From assembly GCF_028737265.1 (NCBI RefSeq), contig NZ_JAQZAK010000004.1, positions 248,001 through 312,000 on the forward strand: 64,000 bases of DNA, written 5' to 3'. The number at the start of each line of letters is the position of its first letter. The first letter of the stretch is position 1. This stretch comes from Actinomycetospora callitridis. GTDB lineage: Bacteria; Actinomycetota; Actinomycetes; Mycobacteriales; Pseudonocardiaceae. The position numbers and the translations under genes were made by a program. The notes under the pieces were generated by a model, which saw only the letters and a program-made list of their open reading frames with translations, did not search any database and was not told the origin of the DNA. Below are positions 63,643 to 64,000 of the stretch, one piece after another.

Positions 63643-64000
63643 ATGACGAACTCTCTGCTGCTGCCGGAGGAGACCGCCACCGCCGCCGGACACGGCCCGT
63701 GCCCGCTGCGCTGCCCGGACTGCCGGGCCACCCCGACCTTCGCCCCCACCCCCACCCAGCCCCTGCCCGGCGGGTGGTTCGGGGTCCTGCGCTGCGACTG
63801 CCACACCGACCCCGTGCTCGACTCGATCCCGATCCTGCGGCGCGGGCCGATCGACGTGCAGGACCACGTCACCGGACGCACCGAGATCGAGGGCCCCGAC
63901 CACGACACGCTCGTGGCGATGCTGGAGGCCGACCGCGGCCTCGAGGCGCTGGTCGAGATGCTGACGTTCCCGCCGGCCGTGCCGTTCGGCCTAGCCCGGC
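63643..64000 (+). CDS. Cys-rich protein, 3' end beyond the window
   Basis: Open from ATG 63643 to the end of the window (119 codons seen). CPLRCPDC (residues 20-27) and RCDCHTD (near 55) suggest a zinc ribbon; then RRGPIDVQDHVTGRTEIEGPDHDTLVAMLEADRGL. No family recognised. A GGGGGAC purine run precedes the ATG by 3-8 nt. Divergent from the cyclase gene (199-bp gap, in which I see no feature beyond scattered short GC dyads). Confidence 0.65.
   Translation, partial: MTNSLLLPEETATAAGHGPCPLRCPDCRATPTFAPTPTQPLPGGWFGVLRCDCHTDPVLDSIPILRRGPIDVQDHVTGRTEIEGPDHDTLVAMLEADRGLEALVEMLTFPPAVPFGLAR

Overview
The window reads as a chromosome segment of a high-G+C actinobacterium. Signs are pervasive GTG starts, 4-nt ATGA/GTGA overlaps inside operons, TAGGGT/TACTCT-type -10 boxes directly ahead of leaderless starts, eukaryote-like Ser/Thr kinases, an F420-type split-barrel protein, an ECF41 sigma factor and an aerobic (cobG/cobN) cobalamin pathway. 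A Pseudonocardiales member would fit; that placement is an inference. I saw no rRNA, tRNA, CRISPR array, transposase or phage gene.

Layout. 1-6.2 kb: MerR-like regulator, a membrane Ser/Thr kinase, a CPA1 Na+/H+ antiporter, a PemK-like protein, a PP2C phosphatase and a small DUF2795-like protein. 6.2-10 kb: a minus-strand operon (FAD monooxygenase, NAD-epimerase, tsaD) facing a TetR gene across an operator. 10.1-13.8 kb: ECF41 sigma factor with NmrA-like reductase and small membrane protein, divergent MerR, EamA exporter. 13.8-29.7 kb: cobalamin genes in three blocks, cobN (-), cobG-cobH-cobIJ (+), cobL-cobM-cobK (-), interrupted by a VOC/ArsR/SRPBCC/ABM operon, an epimerase, a MarR gene and a single-polypeptide ECF transporter. 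29.8-36.4 kb: thioesterase-like, SDR, alpha/beta hydrolase, DUF418 protein, ArsR, and metY-metX. 36.6-42.9 kb: P450, secreted protein, TetR, alkB, MFS, F420-type protein. 43-45.7 kb: a two-gene siderophore locus (SbnA-like plus IucA/IucC-like) behind an IdeR-like box. 45.7-50.7 kb: FAD oxidase, a doubly broken ridA, a GAF-LuxR regulator, a 40-aa Lys-rich protein, a second kinase. 50.7-54.7 kb: siderophore-interacting protein; Rieske/97-aa/amidohydrolase operon with divergent LysR. 54.7-64 kb: phosphatase, TetR, DUF2236, isochorismatase-GntR with a divergent isocitrate-lyase-type enzyme, degenerate HAD plus DUF305, acyl-CoA ligase plus cyclase, and an incomplete Cys-rich gene.

Most striking signal. 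A family of palindromes of exactly 40 bp (13804, 18314, 32234, 32297, 45656) shares GTG...CAC ends. Arm sequences differ between copies but stay self-complementary within each copy, so the structure rather than the sequence is kept. One copy lies in frame inside cobG, one supplies the last residues and stop of a DUF418 gene, two sit at or beside gene ends, and one lies upstream of a leaderless promoter. Related longer inverted repeats occur inside cobN and after an acyl-CoA ligase. A second dispersed repeat links 27.7 kb and 37.9 kb.

Other points: an ECF transporter with predicted S, A, A and T parts in one chain; a kinase whose HRD loop has Thr in place of Lys; a GmhB-like HAD protein with ExE instead of the catalytic DxD; and several divergent promoters whose operators can be read from the sequence.
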